A stretch of 64,000 nucleotides of DNA from the NCBI GenBank assembly GCA_009781005.1, contig WQYX01000017.1:1-64000 (forward strand), written 5' to 3'. The DNA is from Polyangiaceae bacterium (GTDB lineage Bacteria; Myxococcota_A; Polyangia; Polyangiales; Polyangiaceae). The notes under the pieces are model-generated. The model did no database searches, had not been told where the DNA came from, and worked only from the letters and a program-made list of their open reading frames with translations. This document shows positions 24,494 to 32,765 of the stretch, in pieces. How positions within the stretch are numbered: the stretch's first letter is position 1; every line of letters begins with the position of its first letter. The position numbers and the translations under genes were made by a program.

Positions 24494-24498
24494 TAAGT

Positions 24499-25794
24499 CT
24501 ACTGAATCACTTCTACCTGCCGCCCGTCGACGATCTCGGCGCCTACCAGCCTCACGATGCGCTCGTTGCCGGCGAGACCAGCCGAGATGTCGATGCTGGA
24601 GCCGTTGTCGCGTTCGAGCACGACCGGCACCATTTTGATCTTGTTGTCTTCCGTCACGACTCCAACGCGAACGCCTTGGGCGTCGTTCAAGAGCGCCGTG
24701 GGCGGCAGCTCGAAGACGCGATGGGGGCTCGGCAGAGTCAGCGCGACTTGTGCGTACATGCCGGCGAGAAGCTCGCCCTTTTCGTTAGGCACACGAATCT
24801 CGGTGGTCATGGTGCGCGAAGCCGAGTCGAGCGCACCGGCCGAACGCGCAACTTTGCCGTCGAACTCGCGACCGGGATACTCACGCACCGAGACCTTTGC
24901 CGGCACGTCCAACTTGACGCTCGGTGCGACGTCCTGAGGAACTTGCACGAAGACGCGCACCGGATCGGTTGCCGAGATTCTGAAGAGCGCCGAAGTGGGT
25001 GACACGAGCTGCCCTCGCTCGATCGTGCGCGAGTTGATGGTTCCTGCGAACGGCGCCGTGACGCGCGCGAAGGATTTGAGCTGCGTGAGCCTGCCCACGT
25101 TCGCGAGGGCCGCGTCGATCGCCGCCTGCGCAACTTTCACGTTGGCGTCGTCGACCTCCGACTGCGCCTGCTGCTTGTCCAGCTCCTGCTGCGACGCGAC
25201 GCCTTTCGGCGCGAGCGTTTTGTAGCGCTCGAGATTCGTCTTGGAGAAATCACTGTTCGCCTTCGCTTGCACGATCGCCGCTTGCGCCTGCGCGAGCTGG
25301 GCACGCGCCTGATCGAGCTGCTGATCGACTTCGGGCGTGTCGATCTCCGCGAGGACCGCGCCTTCCTTCACCTTGTCTCCGATGTCGACGGCCCACGAGC
25401 GGATGTACCCGCTCGCCCGCGGATAGATCATGGTCTCCCGCAATGCCTGCACGCTGCCCGGAAGCGTGAGCGCGCGGTCGCTCGATTTCGGTTTCGGTGA
25501 CACCACTTGCACGCGCAAGAGCGCGGTCTCGCGCGCCACCGTGTCCGCGACGAGCGCTTTCTGCGCGCGGTAGCGAGGGAGCCAGCCGAGGAGAAACCCC
25601 GCGCCGATCACCACGAGGGAAGCGACGCCGATCGCGATCGCCTTCCCCTTCGTCATCACCGCGGGCTTCGGCAGATCGAAGCCGAGCTGGCCCGCGTCTT
25701 CGGCGTGTTCATGCACGCCATGCGTGCCCGCGCCCTCTTCGTGTTCACGCTGCTCTTGCAACGATTCGTGACCTCGACTCTCCCGCGTCGTCAT
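24499..25794 (-). CDS. RND efflux periplasmic adaptor subunit
   Basis: 431 aa membrane-fusion protein. A charged N-terminus precedes one membrane helix (AIAIGVASLVVIGAGFLLGW, about 52-71). The biotinyl-lipoyl-like domain has ALTLPGSVQALRETMIYPRASGYI and VKEGAVLAEIDTPEVDQQL. A coiled-coil hairpin rich in Gln/Ala follows (about 160-240), then VTAPFAGTINSRTIERGQLV and beta-barrel segments. It would link the permease in the inner membrane to an outer-membrane channel. Its start overlaps the permease stop by 4 bp. No TolC-type factor is encoded next to it. Confidence 0.92.
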   Translation of the reverse strand: MTTRESRGHESLQEQREHEEGAGTHGVHEHAEDAGQLGFDLPKPAVMTKGKAIAIGVASLVVIGAGFLLGWLPRYRAQKALVADTVARETALLRVQVVSPKPKSSDRALTLPGSVQALRETMIYPRASGYIRSWAVDIGDKVKEGAVLAEIDTPEVDQQLDQARAQLAQAQAAIVQAKANSDFSKTNLERYKTLAPKGVASQQELDKQQAQSEVDDANVKVAQAAIDAALANVGRLTQLKSFARVTAPFAGTINSRTIERGQLVSPTSALFRISATDPVRVFVQVPQDVAPSVKLDVPAKVSVREYPGREFDGKVARSAGALDSASRTMTTEIRVPNEKGELLAGMYAQVALTLPSPHRVFELPPTALLNDAQGVRVGVVTEDNKIKMVPVVLERDNGSSIDISAGLAGNERIVRLVGAEIVDGRQVEVIQ

Positions 25795-28700
25795 GCGGCC
25801 TCCACTTCGGCATTCAAGTCACGCGGCGCTTTGCGGCGCAGAATGCTGTACATCACAGGCACGAAGAAAAGAGTGGTCAGCGTTGCGAGCAGGAGCCCGC
25901 CGATGACGGCGCGGCCGAGCGGCGCATTTTGCTCTCCACCTTCGCCGAGCCCGAGCGACATCGGAAGCATACCGATGATCATCGCGAGCGCCGTCATGAT
26001 GACCGGACGCAGGCGCGTCATGCCTGCCGCGAGTGCTGCCTCCGTTGCGTTGCGAAAGGCGCGCTGACCGTTCGCGAACGTGATGACGAGGATGCTGTTT
26101 GCCGTCGCAACGCCGACGCACATGATCGACCCCATCAAAGCCGGCACGCTCACGGTCGTATGCGTGAGAAAGAGCATCCACGAGATGCCGGAGAGAGCTC
26201 CAGGGAGCGCCATCAGGATGACGAGCGGGTCGAGCCACGACTGAAAATTCATCACCATGAGGAGGTAGACGAGCACCACGGCGAACACGAGGCCGACCGC
26301 GAGCCCGCGGAACGACGACTCCATGCTCTCGACCTGACCCTTGATGCGCACGTCCGTCCCTCGCGGGAAGTTGGGTCTCATCTCGTCGACGATGCGTTTG
26401 ACCGAGGATGCAACGGAGCCGAGATCCGTCCCGTCCACGTTTGCTTGTACATCGTAAGTTCGGAGCGCGTTGTAGTGCGTGATGTTCGCGGGCCCTATCG
26501 TTCGCGATACGCTTGCGACGTTCGACAGGAGCTGCGGCACTTCGCCGGGGCCGACCGACAGCGGAGTCGCCCCGACGTCCGCGATCGAATCGATCTCTCG
26601 CTGAGGCGTCTGCACGGCCACGATGTATTGGATGCCGCGCTTGTAATCGAGCCAGTAGCTCGGCGACACCTGCGAGCTCGACGCGAGCGAGATGAGCAGA
26701 TCGCTCGCCACGTCGCGCACCGTCAACCCTTGCAAGCCCGCCATCGTCCGATCGACGTCGATGCGGAGTTGCGGCGTGTCCAGCACCTGCGCGAGGCGGA
26801 CGTCCACGGCACCCGGGATCTTCTTGATGCGCGCCGCGATCTTGCCCGCAACGGCGTTCGTTGCGGCGTCGTTGCCAATCGCGCCCACCACCTGGATACT
26901 GATCGGCGCAGGCAGTCCGAAGTTGAGCACTTGGGTCGAGATGTCCGGCGCGAGCCAGAAGAACGTCGTGTCGGGGTACGTGTCGTTCAAGACTTTGCGC
27001 AACTTGCGGACGAGGCCAGGCGTTGGCGGATGGTTCTCTTCGAGCGCGATCAAGATCTGACCGTCCGCCGGTGAGATCGACGTCCCTTCGCTGAGCGACA
27101 GATTGATGCCGCTGTAGGGCGTGCCGATGTTGTCGAGCATCGTCTTGATGTCGCGAGGCGGAATGACCGTCTTGATGGTGTTCTCGATGGCGGCAAAGCG
27201 CTTCTCACTCTCTTCGATGCGCGTGCCCGAGGGACCGCGCACGTGAAGTTTGATGAGACCGGCATCCACGCTCGGGAAGAAGTCTTGGCCGTTGAGAAGT
27301 AAGAGCGAGAGCGAGAAGAGCACGAACGCCGCGAAGCTCGGCACCACGAACCTGCGATGCGACAGGGCCCACGCAAGCCACGTTCCGTAGAACCCGCGCA
27401 GGTTGTCGAAGCCGCGATTGAATCCCGCGTGGATCCGACCAAAAATGGAGCGCGGCGCTTCGTTGTCGTGACCGTGGTGCGCTGCGACTTCCTTCTTGAG
27501 GAACATGAGCACGAGGGTCGGCACGAGCGTGCGCGACAAGAAGTAAGACATCATCATCGCGAAAACGACGGCCATCGCGAGCGGAACGAAGAGCGACTTG
27601 GCAGCTCCCGTGATGAACACCACGGGCACGAAGACGATGCAGATGCAGAGCGTGGAGACGAGAGCGGGCGTCGCGATTTCACTCGCGCTGTCGAGAATGG
27701 CCCGTGCGATGGGTTTCCTTTTCGCCGCGTTGCGGTGGAAGTTTTCGATCTCCACGGTGGCATCGTCGACGAGGATGCCGACGGCGAGCGACATCCCTCC
27801 GAGCGTCATGACGTTGAGGCTCTGACCTAGCGCCGCGAGCACGCTGATGGAGACGAGGATGGAGAGCGGAATGGAGATGATGACGATGACCGTGCTCCGC
27901 CAACTGCCGAGGAAGAGCAAGATCATCAGCGCCGTGAGCCCCGCCGCGATCACCGCTTCTTTGACGACGCCGTCCACTGCCGCGCGCACGAACAGCGACT
28001 GATCGAAGAGGAGCGAGACTTTGAGCTCCTTCGGCAGCTTCGCGAGCATGGACGGGAGCATATTTTTGATCTTCGCCGCGATCTCGAGCGTGCTCGCGTT
28101 GCCGTTCTTCAAGATGGACATGAGCACGGAGCGCTTGCCACTCACGTGCACCATGTTCGTCTGCGGCGCGTAACCGTCGCGCACGTTGGCCACGTCGCGC
28201 ATGTAGACGGGCGCGCCATTGACCATCTTGATCGGAAGATCACCGATCTCCTTCGAGAGCTCGGGGCTCGTGTTGACGACGACGGGGTACTCGTTCACGC
28301 CCATCTTCGTGGTGCCGGTGGGCAGGATGACGTTCTGGTTGGCGACGGCGTTGTTCACGTCGCGCGGCGAGAGCCCCCATGCGTACAGACGCGACGGATC
28401 GATGTCGATCATGATCTGGCGCTGCATGCCGCCGTAGGGGAACGGAATCTGCGTGCCTCGAATCGTCACCAGATCGGTACGGATGAAATTCGAGCCGTAG
28501 TCGAAGAGCTGCTGCTCACTCAGCGAATCGCTCTCGAGCACGGCCTGCATGATCGGGACGTTCGACGCGCTGTAGCGGATGATGAAAGGAGGAACCGCGC
28601 CGGGGGGCATCTGTCGCAACACCACTTGCGAGACCGCGGTGACCTGCGCGGTCGCTGCCTCGATGCGCGCGCCCGGCTGAAAAAAGATCTTCACGACCGC

Positions 28701-28970
28701 GATGCCGGTGAGCGACTGACTCTCGATGTGCTCGATATCGTTGACCGACGTCGTGAGCAAACGCTCGTACGACGTGACCATGCGCCGCTCCATCTCTTCC
28801 GGCTGCAGGCCGCTGTAATTCCAGATGGCTGAGATGACCGGGATGTCGATGTCCGGGAAGATGTCGGTCGGCATCTCCGTGATGGAGAAGATGCCCATGA
28901 TGAGAATGAGCATCGACATCACGATGAACGTGTAAGGGCGCGACAGTGCGATCCGTACCAGCCACATCAT
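25791..28970 (-). CDS. RND efflux permease
   Basis: About 1059 aa, normal for this family. It starts MMWLVRIALSRPYTFIVMSM and shows IMGIFSITEMPTDIFPDIDIPV, then two sets of membrane helices around large periplasmic loops. The fourth helix has GILVDDATVEIENF, with the paired Asp residues used for proton coupling in AcrB-like pumps. Substrate is not predictable. Longer in-frame starts (29048) read into a family A repeat and are rejected. GGAG lies about 12 bp before the start, only a few bases outside the repeat, so the upstream regulatory region is almost wholly repeat-derived. Confidence 0.94.
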   Translation of the reverse strand: MMWLVRIALSRPYTFIVMSMLILIMGIFSITEMPTDIFPDIDIPVISAIWNYSGLQPEEMERRMVTSYERLLTTSVNDIEHIESQSLTGIAVVKIFFQPGARIEAATAQVTAVSQVVLRQMPPGAVPPFIIRYSASNVPIMQAVLESDSLSEQQLFDYGSNFIRTDLVTIRGTQIPFPYGGMQRQIMIDIDPSRLYAWGLSPRDVNNAVANQNVILPTGTTKMGVNEYPVVVNTSPELSKEIGDLPIKMVNGAPVYMRDVANVRDGYAPQTNMVHVSGKRSVLMSILKNGNASTLEIAAKIKNMLPSMLAKLPKELKVSLLFDQSLFVRAAVDGVVKEAVIAAGLTALMILLFLGSWRSTVIVIISIPLSILVSISVLAALGQSLNVMTLGGMSLAVGILVDDATVEIENFHRNAAKRKPIARAILDSASEIATPALVSTLCICIVFVPVVFITGAAKSLFVPLAMAVVFAMMMSYFLSRTLVPTLVLMFLKKEVAAHHGHDNEAPRSIFGRIHAGFNRGFDNLRGFYGTWLAWALSHRRFVVPSFAAFVLFSLSLLLLNGQDFFPSVDAGLIKLHVRGPSGTRIEESEKRFAAIENTIKTVIPPRDIKTMLDNIGTPYSGINLSLSEGTSISPADGQILIALEENHPPTPGLVRKLRKVLNDTYPDTTFFWLAPDISTQVLNFGLPAPISIQVVGAIGNDAATNAVAGKIAARIKKIPGAVDVRLAQVLDTPQLRIDVDRTMAGLQGLTVRDVASDLLISLASSSQVSPSYWLDYKRGIQYIVAVQTPQREIDSIADVGATPLSVGPGEVPQLLSNVASVSRTIGPANITHYNALRTYDVQANVDGTDLGSVASSVKRIVDEMRPNFPRGTDVRIKGQVESMESSFRGLAVGLVFAVVLVYLLMVMNFQSWLDPLVILMALPGALSGISWMLFLTHTTVSVPALMGSIMCVGVATANSILVITFANGQRAFRNATEAALAAGMTRLRPVIMTALAMIIGMLPMSLGLGEGGEQNAPLGRAVIGGLLLATLTTLFFVPVMYSILRRKAPRDLNAEVEAA

Positions 28971-28988
28971 GGGCGCGTGTTTTCTCCA

Positions 28989-29163
28989 GCCCGGATATTC
29001 ATGACGCGATTGCGGTAGAAGGCCGAGACCGCAGCGAAAAGGGCGCACGCCGTATCGCAGGACCGAGGCGTACTGTACGTACGCCGCAGGTCCGAGGAGC
29101 GCCGTACGCCCTTTGCAGCAAAGGGATCGGTTCTTCTACGCGGAGTCGTCATGAATCATCCGG
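28989..29163 (+). mobile_element. Family A palindromic element A3
   Basis: About 175 bp, near-identical to copy A1 over the left and middle parts. The terminal inverted repeats are CCGGATATTCATGAC (left) and GTCATGAATCATCCGG (right). Both arms fold on each other through TAGAAG/CTTCTA and AAAGGGCG/CGCCCTTT. It occupies most of the gap between the divergent RND permease and beta-barrel genes. No clear TA duplication is visible at its ends, so the borders may have decayed. Confidence 0.8.
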
Positions 29164-29253
29164 ACGAATCGTGAGATCGATGCGGAACGCACCGACTCGA
29201 AAGAGGCTCCTTTACTCCTAAGCAAGACCAGGAACAGCAAATTCAGTTGGGCC

Positions 29254-30537
29254 GTGCCTTTGGGCCGGTTATGGTGGCGGCACGCGATGCTCCCTTTTCT
29301 CCCCGTGCCGATGGATGTCGGGCAGCAAGGGTACGTACAGATTCGAGCCGAGGAGCGCGTGCGCACCGGCAACGACGTTTCGTCTGAAGAAACGGAGATC
29401 AACCCGCAACTCCGTTACGACGCGATCTGGGACGGCGGCCAAAGCCACTTCGTTGCGCTCTACCAACCTCGCCTCATCTTCACGAACACGTTCAGCAGCC
29501 CGGCGGACGTGGAGGATCCGAACAAGAAACCGTTTTCGCACTTGCACAACGTGGGCGTTGGTCTGGAGCTCATACGACCGCGCTGGCGCCTGTCGGCGTA
29601 CCAGTTCGCCGCGTACGGCCCGGTCACGACGACGGCGCTCTTGGTGCAGGCGCCGTGGACGGGAGAAGGTCCTCCGCCGGATCCGAATCCGATCATCCCG
29701 TCCACGGTCGCGGCGCAATTCACGCTGCTCTTCTTGCAGTCGATGGTCTTCGTGCCGATCAAGATATCGCCGCGCGTCTCGATCACGCCGGGAGTCGTCT
29801 ACAACGCGTTCGGCGGCGCCGACAACAACTCGCGCGTGACGATGGCGTACACGTCGGGCCCCGGGGCGACCCTCGCGCTCGAAGTGGCCGCAACGCAAAA
29901 TGATCGGTTCACCACCACCATTGGCGCGGGCTTCGTGGGCACGTCCTTCGGCGACAATCGCAACGGCGGCACGATCTACCGCGCGGAAGCTTCGCAGGCG
30001 TACAAGCACTGGTTCTCGCGCGGCTTGTCGAGTGAGCTCTCCGTTGGCGGAACGTTCGCGGGCGACCAGATCTCCGGTTCCGCGATTTACGGGACGGGGT
30101 CGGCGGGCCTTTACTTCGACGACTACGGCGCGCCGAAGTATGCGCCCGGGGCCCCTCAGTTCCGCGCCGAGCAAGGCCACGGCAATCGCTTGCAGCTTGC
30201 CATCATTGCCAAGGCCATGCCGTGGATCGACCTCTTCTCCGGCAATCTGGAGGAACGCGCGGTTGGCGTTCTTGCGATGAATTACACGGTGGATCGCACC
30301 CTTCTGAGGGTGCAGGGCTCGGCCGCGAAGGTGTTCAACACGCCGAACACGGTCGCCAAGTACTCCATCGTGCAAGCCGAGGGCGGGCTGCGTTACCGGT
30401 TCTCGCCAACATTCTCCGCTGACGGCGGCGTCCGCTTCGGCGCCCAAAGCATCGACAACGCCATCCGCTACGACAAGACAACGGAAGTGATGGTGTTCGC
30501 GGGATTGCTGTGGGCACCCTTGCCGGCGAGGTTTTAG
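29254..30537 (+). CDS. Outer-membrane beta-barrel protein lacking a recognisable signal peptide
   Basis: 427 aa if started at the GTG at 29254; internal ATG codons at 29287 and 29311 are also possible. The body is a run of amphipathic strands with many Tyr/Phe/Gly (LRYDAIWDGGQSHFVALYQPRL, GVGLELIRPRWRLSAYQF, VSITPGVVYNAFGG, EGGLRYRFSPTFSADGGVRFG), and the last residue is Phe, the signature for BAM-assembled barrels. No signal peptide can be found in frame, and the open frame reads back towards repeat A3, so the 5' end may have been lost or replaced. Its last 77 bp are repeated near-exactly at 31271-31347. Confidence 0.6.
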   Translation: MPLGRLWWRHAMLPFLPVPMDVGQQGYVQIRAEERVRTGNDVSSEETEINPQLRYDAIWDGGQSHFVALYQPRLIFTNTFSSPADVEDPNKKPFSHLHNVGVGLELIRPRWRLSAYQFAAYGPVTTTALLVQAPWTGEGPPPDPNPIIPSTVAAQFTLLFLQSMVFVPIKISPRVSITPGVVYNAFGGADNNSRVTMAYTSGPGATLALEVAATQNDRFTTTIGAGFVGTSFGDNRNGGTIYRAEASQAYKHWFSRGLSSELSVGGTFAGDQISGSAIYGTGSAGLYFDDYGAPKYAPGAPQFRAEQGHGNRLQLAIIAKAMPWIDLFSGNLEERAVGVLAMNYTVDRTLLRVQGSAAKVFNTPNTVAKYSIVQAEGGLRYRFSPTFSADGGVRFGAQSIDNAIRYDKTTEVMVFAGLLWAPLPARF

Positions 30538-30758
30538 CGCGTTGACGTTGACGTAGTCGGCGACGGCGACGTGAACGACTCCCCCGCCCGCGCCGCCTCC
30601 AGGGGAACGCGTGATTGGGGCCTCTTCGTCATCACGCACGCGCACGTCCGATGACGACTTCAACGACCACATCATCGAGACCCCGGTCGTCAAGGCTTCG
30701 AAGAGGTTGCGGGTGCGAGCGGCCGTTCCGTGGTCAGGCCGCTCCGGAGAGCATTCCA

Positions 30759-30938
30759 TGGATTACGTTTGTTTCGATTGTCGAGGCAGCGGTTTCGACC
30801 CGATAACGGCGACTGCGAACGCTGCAATGGTTCGGGCTTCGAGCCGACACATCCGGCGCACGCCGATCGCGAGGCACGTATTCTTGCCAAGCTCGGCGAA
30901 TACGTTTGCGCAAAGCGCGCTCGAGAAGCGTCATAACA
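30759..30938 (+). pseudogene. Small CxxCxGxGF zinc-finger ORF with a frameshift
   Basis: From ATG 30759 the frame reads MDYVCFDCRGSGFDP. From there the -1 frame continues DNGDCERCNGSGFEPTHPAHADREA and ends AKLGEYVCAKRAREAS with a TAA at 30936-30938. Joined, it is a roughly 59-residue protein with two CxxCxGxGF units, as in DnaJ-type zinc ribbons. The break falls in GACCCGAT, where one extra C would restore the frame. It is either a real one-base deletion, a sequencing error or programmed slippage. I do not know a function. Confidence 0.55.
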
Positions 30939-31085
30939 CTACTGCCGGAACTTCGTTCCGGGCTGCGCGTTTCCGCTATGCGGAAACCAGTCGTGTTCCC
31001 TTGTCTCAAGGGGGCACGGCGCCCCCTTTTGCCCGCTTTCGCGGGCAATTCACCCCTCCGAAAAGCCGCTCCCGCGGCTTTGCTA

Positions 31086-31118
31086 GCACTCCTGCCGGAA
31101 TACTTCCGGCAGGAGTGC
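31086..31118. repeat. Family E palindrome
   Basis: Arms GCACTCCTGCCGGAA and TTCCGGCAGGAGTGC are perfectly complementary around TAC. A related hairpin is at 46822-46848, and a degenerate half at about 30944-30966. It could be a transcription-stopping or RNA-processing hairpin. Confidence 0.7.
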
Positions 31119-31270
31119 GAACAGTCTTGCCGCGATGCAGTGGGTGCGGGCCTTCCCCGTTCGTGCGCAGGAAGGCGCGCGCCCTGGCGCGCCTGACGAG
31201 CACGTGACAAGGGGAAGGCGGCCATGGCAAGCCGTAGGCGTAGCCATGGCGGATGGGGCCACAACTAACG

Positions 31271-31347
31271 CCATCCGCTACGACAAGACAACGGAAGTGA
31301 TGGTGTTCGCGGGATTGCTATGGACCCCCCTACCCGCCAGATTCTGA
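31271..31347 (+). pseudogene. Duplicated 3' tail of the beta-barrel gene
   Basis: This stretch repeats 30461-30537 with only a few changes, including about 50 bp of identity (GCCATCCGCTACGACAAGAC onward). It encodes AIRYDKTTEVMVFAGLLWTPLPARF followed by a stop, where the intact gene reads LLWAPLPARF. Nothing resembling the rest of the barrel is present upstream, so this is a remnant of a second copy or the scar of a rearrangement. Confidence 0.8.
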
Positions 31348-31468
31348 TGTATCCAATCTTGCGGCTGCACGGCCCGCGTCGTCGGTCGGCATCGCTCAAA
31401 ATACGTGTAGTATTCCTCGCTCAGCCTTCCTAGCCGCGGGCCGTTCGCTCGCAATCTTGGATACATCA
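31345..31468. mobile_element. Family F inverted-repeat element
   Basis: About 124 bp with terminal inverted repeats TGATGTATCCAA and TTGGATACATCA, continuing inward through TCTTGCG/CGCAA and GGCCCGCG/CGCGGGCC. No ORF. It overlaps the stop codon of the duplicated barrel tail. Only one copy is seen in the window. Confidence 0.65.
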
Positions 31469-31495
31469 CACCTTTCACGCTTCATACGTATTGGG

Positions 31496-32650
31496 TTATT
31501 GTCGCGCGATCTTGCGGATTTTGTTGCTCCCCTGGTCGGCAACATAGATCACGCCGCTCGGATCCATCACCACGCCAACAGGGCAATTGAAGGTTGCCGT
31601 GTCGGCGGGGCCGTCGACGGCGTCAGCTATGCCTGTTCCCGCAATCGTTGTGACTTCGCCGTCTAGCGTGACCCTGCGCACCGCGTTGTTGCCGCAGTCA
31701 CCCACCAAGAGGTTGCCATTTGCGATCGTGACGCCCTCCGGCGCATTGAACGCAGCTTTGGTGCCCGTGCCGTCGATGACAAGTCCAGCGTCACTCGATC
31801 CGGCCAGCGTGGTGACCCAGTTGTCGGCGATTTTACGGATATCGCTGTGCTCGGTCACGTACAAATCCCCATTCACGTACACGACCCCCTGCGGGCCGTT
31901 GAAAGTTGCACTCAATGCCTGACCGTTGGTGTTGCCTGGCACACCGGTGCCCGCGATGGTGGTGACGTTACCGTCCGGATCCACCATTCGGATCTTGTGG
32001 TTGTCCTCCTCGACAACATAAATGTTCCCCGAAGTCGTATCCAACGTCAGACCCAACGGGGAGCTAAAGCTCGCCAAAGAGCCCTTGCCATCGGAATCGC
32101 CCGCATCGCCCCCGCCAGCCAGCGTGCTGACCTGACACGTGGGGGTGCGAGTGATCTTGCGAATGGCATTGCCCGCGATATCGGTCACATAGAAGTTGCC
32201 ATCCTTGTCCACAGCAATGCCATAAGGATTGTTGAAGGTTGCGTTCGCACAGGGGCCATCGGTTACGCCCGGTTCGCCCTTACCTGCGTACGTACTGACC
32301 GTACCGTCAACAACAGCAACTTTGCGGATCATGTTGCTGTTCGTGTCGGCGACGTAAAGGTCGCCATCGGATCCGATGACGATCCCAGATGGAAGGTTGA
32401 AAGTCGCCTCCAAGCCGGGGCCGTCCGTGCCACCCCATTTGCCCGTGCCCGCCAGCGTTGAGACGACATAGCCACCGTCTACGCCAACTTCGGGAACGCT
32501 CGGCTCGTCCGGAAGTCCAGTCTCGGGTGCGTTGGACTCGGGTGCGCTCAAAGGCACGTCGACTCCCGTGCACCCCATGGCGAGCAGCTCGATCCCCGTG
32601 CACACCACAGCGAACAGCGCCAAAAAGGCAAGACTGCGAGCGTGATTCAT
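31496..32650 (-). CDS. NHL-repeat lipoprotein
   Basis: 384 aa. Signal peptide with lipobox LLAMGC (about 22-27), a Pro/Glu-rich linker, then at least five NHL-type beta-propeller repeats recognisable by VSTLAGTG..G..DG....A.FN.P.G and GDLYVADTNSNMIRKV, YVTDIAGNAIRKI, YVVEEDNHKIRMV and YVADQGSNKIRKI. Such propellers usually mediate protein or carbohydrate binding outside the cytoplasm. The gene stands alone between a repeat element and the flippase gene. Confidence 0.88.
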   Translation of the reverse strand: MNHARSLAFLALFAVVCTGIELLAMGCTGVDVPLSAPESNAPETGLPDEPSVPEVGVDGGYVVSTLAGTGKWGGTDGPGLEATFNLPSGIVIGSDGDLYVADTNSNMIRKVAVVDGTVSTYAGKGEPGVTDGPCANATFNNPYGIAVDKDGNFYVTDIAGNAIRKITRTPTCQVSTLAGGGDAGDSDGKGSLASFSSPLGLTLDTTSGNIYVVEEDNHKIRMVDPDGNVTTIAGTGVPGNTNGQALSATFNGPQGVVYVNGDLYVTEHSDIRKIADNWVTTLAGSSDAGLVIDGTGTKAAFNAPEGVTIANGNLLVGDCGNNAVRRVTLDGEVTTIAGTGIADAVDGPADTATFNCPVGVVMDPSGVIYVADQGSNKIRKIARQ

Positions 32651-32765
32651 CTAGGCCTCCTATCGGTGAACAAGACAACGATTCTCACCCCAGTCTCGGT
32701 CGGCCGCAACAGCTACGAGCCGCTCCTCACACGCAGAAAGGGCTTACTGTGGCGGATGGCCTCAT

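Larger units (their letters stand above)
30538..31344. other. Gene-poor debris region after the beta-barrel gene
   Basis: Contains a frameshifted small zinc-finger ORF (30759-30938), several hairpins (GCCCGCTTTCGCGGGC near 31037-31052, AAGCCGC/GCGGCTT near 31062-31081, a GCCATGGC palindromic pair near 31221-31250), the family E palindrome at 31086-31118 and the duplicated barrel tail at 31271-31347. Longer plus-strand reading frames across it have no domain-like sequence and cross the hairpins. Confidence 0.5.

Noticed and set aside
28971-29048. N-terminal extension of the RND permease
   Set aside because: It is translated from the family A repeat; the MMWLVRIAL start matches the family.
30611-31207. 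A 198-codon plus-strand frame across the debris region
   Set aside because: It reads through the zinc-finger remnant in one frame only, through several hairpins and the family E palindrome, and shows no protein-like conservation; the two-frame zinc-ribbon reading is more convincing.
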